From positions 124,001 to 188,000 of the forward strand of contig LXYP01000003.1 of assembly GCA_001650955.1 (NCBI GenBank): a stretch of DNA of 64,000 nt, read 5' to 3'. The stretch's first letter is position 1, and every line of letters starts with the position of its first letter. Made by a program: the position numbers and the translations under genes. Under the pieces are notes generated by a model. That model was given only the letters and a program-made list of their open reading frames with translations. It searched no databases and was not told where the DNA came from. The stretch comes from Sphingomonadales bacterium EhC05. Its GTDB lineage: Bacteria > Pseudomonadota > Alphaproteobacteria > Sphingomonadales > Sphingomonadaceae. This document shows, in pieces, positions 63,346 through 64,000 of this stretch.

Positions 63346-63562
63346 GGTTGCGATGGTCGTTTTGCACGCATTCGGGGATCTTGGAAGATCTCAAAATACT
63401 GAAGATATTTCACGCCATGTCACCGCCTCAACTATGCCAAGAGTCCTAAGCTGCGACGGCTTTCTGTCGGATATTCCGCCAGATTGTCGAGAGTATGCTT
63501 GCTGGGACAAGGGCGATGCGATTGCCGGCAAACCCAGGAATCACCTCTTATGGTGCTACCGA

Positions 63563-64000
63563 TTAGGGATCAGAGAGCATCGATAATATTGTGTTCGCGA
63601 CATCATCCGGGTGCAAGCTGCTGTCGATGACATTCCAATTGCCAAGATCGCCGATATCATATCTGGTTTGTTTTTCGACGACCGAGTGATCGGCATCCGA
63701 AGCATCTCCTACGCGCTTGTCGACGCGCGCCTTGAGCTGATTGATGGGCGCTTGCAGCCAGAAACCGGTGAACGAAATATTTCGATCTTCCGCAAGCGCA
63801 GCTATCTTTTGTCGCTCTTCTGGTTTTGCAAAAACGCCGTCGGCAATCACCGTCCAACTGCTCGCGAGGGCATTGGTGATTTCTGCCATCAATATTGCGT
63901 AGACCTGATTCCCCTGTTCGGGGCCATATGCTTGCTCATCCAGCTGCTCTTCCGGCAGCACATCGAACATCCTTTTGCGCAAAACGTCCGTACTCAACAA
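63563..64000 (-). CDS. AAA-family ATPase/kinase-like protein (C-terminal part)
   Basis: A frame open to the window edge; its N-terminus lies beyond base 64000. The 146 visible codons resemble the C-terminal half of a P-loop kinase of the zeta-toxin/APH-linked AAA type: LLSTDVLRKRMFDVLPEEQL, VIADGVFAKPEERQKIAALA and GFWLQAPINQLKARVDKRVG. Proteins with this ending often carry an aminoglycoside-phosphotransferase-like domain in front, but that part is not visible here. It converges on dnaB across 217 bases without a recognised gene. Confidence 0.8.
   Translation of the reverse strand: MLSTDVLRKRMFDVLPEEQLDEQAYGPEQGNQVYAILMAEITNALASSWTVIADGVFAKPEERQKIAALAEDRNISFTGFWLQAPINQLKARVDKRVGDASDADHSVVEKQTRYDIGDLGNWNVIDSSLHPDDVANTILSMLSDP

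Noticed and set aside
63377-63390. Palindrome GATCTT-GG-AAGATC after dnaB as a terminator
   Set aside because: The stem is AT-rich and no T-run follows; too weak to call.

Overview
The window reads as chromosomal DNA of an alphaproteobacterium of the order Sphingomonadales, probably a marine or brackish Sphingorhabdus/Sphingopyxis-like organism. The evidence is the pairing of CtrA with the GANTC methyltransferase CcrM, a UPF0262 gene, a large TonB-dependent receptor, a TPR-sulfotransferase, several exported amidohydrolases and a PrsK/PrsR/PrsT exopolysaccharide module. The genus is inference. No tRNA, rRNA, insertion sequence, phage gene or CRISPR array was seen. Gene density is high and many neighbours overlap by 4 nt (ATGA/GTGA).

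Layout. 1-2.2 kb: the 3' part of secA and a TSUP exporter. 2.2-8.5 kb (minus): TonB-dependent receptor, TPR-sulfotransferase and BCCT transporter in one direction; the receptor has an in-frame TAG between its signal peptide and its mature domain. 9.2-19.5 kb: single metabolic and membrane genes (DUF2189-like, YtcJ-like amidohydrolase, LysE, FMN-dependent lactate dehydrogenase, CreD, zinc metallopeptidase, 3-hydroxybutyrate dehydrogenase, M20D hydrolase). 20.2-28.6 kb: an XRE/DUF2083 regulator, then a polyisoprenyl-phosphate sugar transferase with prsK, prsR and prsT, a regulatory block of the PEP-CTERM/exopolysaccharide type. 29.8-34.1 kb: a POT peptide transporter followed by two exported amidohydrolases, one of which has lost its first metal-binding motif. 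34.2-36.4 kb: aldo/keto reductase coupled to a dicarboxylate/amino-acid symporter. 36.5-43 kb: glmM, a 60-residue membrane protein, thiD, rnhB, a desaturase, then ccrM and folP. 43-50.6 kb: a SARP-like/TolB-like/TPR regulator, threonine dehydratase, a 3-hydroxyisobutyrate-dehydrogenase-like enzyme and a second YtcJ-like amidohydrolase. 50.7-64 kb: leucyl/arginyl-protein transferase, a glycine-zipper envelope protein, msrC, an S9 peptidase, arfB, ctrA, a protein phosphatase, dcd, a GH25-like protein, a UPF0262 gene, dnaB and a partial ATPase gene.

The strongest theme is cell-cycle control. ccrM (GANTC methylase) and ctrA (master regulator) lie 15 kb apart. Both have dense GANTC clusters and CtrA-type TTAACC motifs upstream, as expected for reciprocal control. 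dnaB has a perfect DnaA box in its promoter region.

The points most worth a second look are the amber codon in the TonB receptor and its sulfotransferase/BCCT partners, the transporter plus canonical/degenerate amidohydrolase trio, the exosortase-less Prs block, the cell-cycle promoters, and a GH25-like protein without its catalytic acids.
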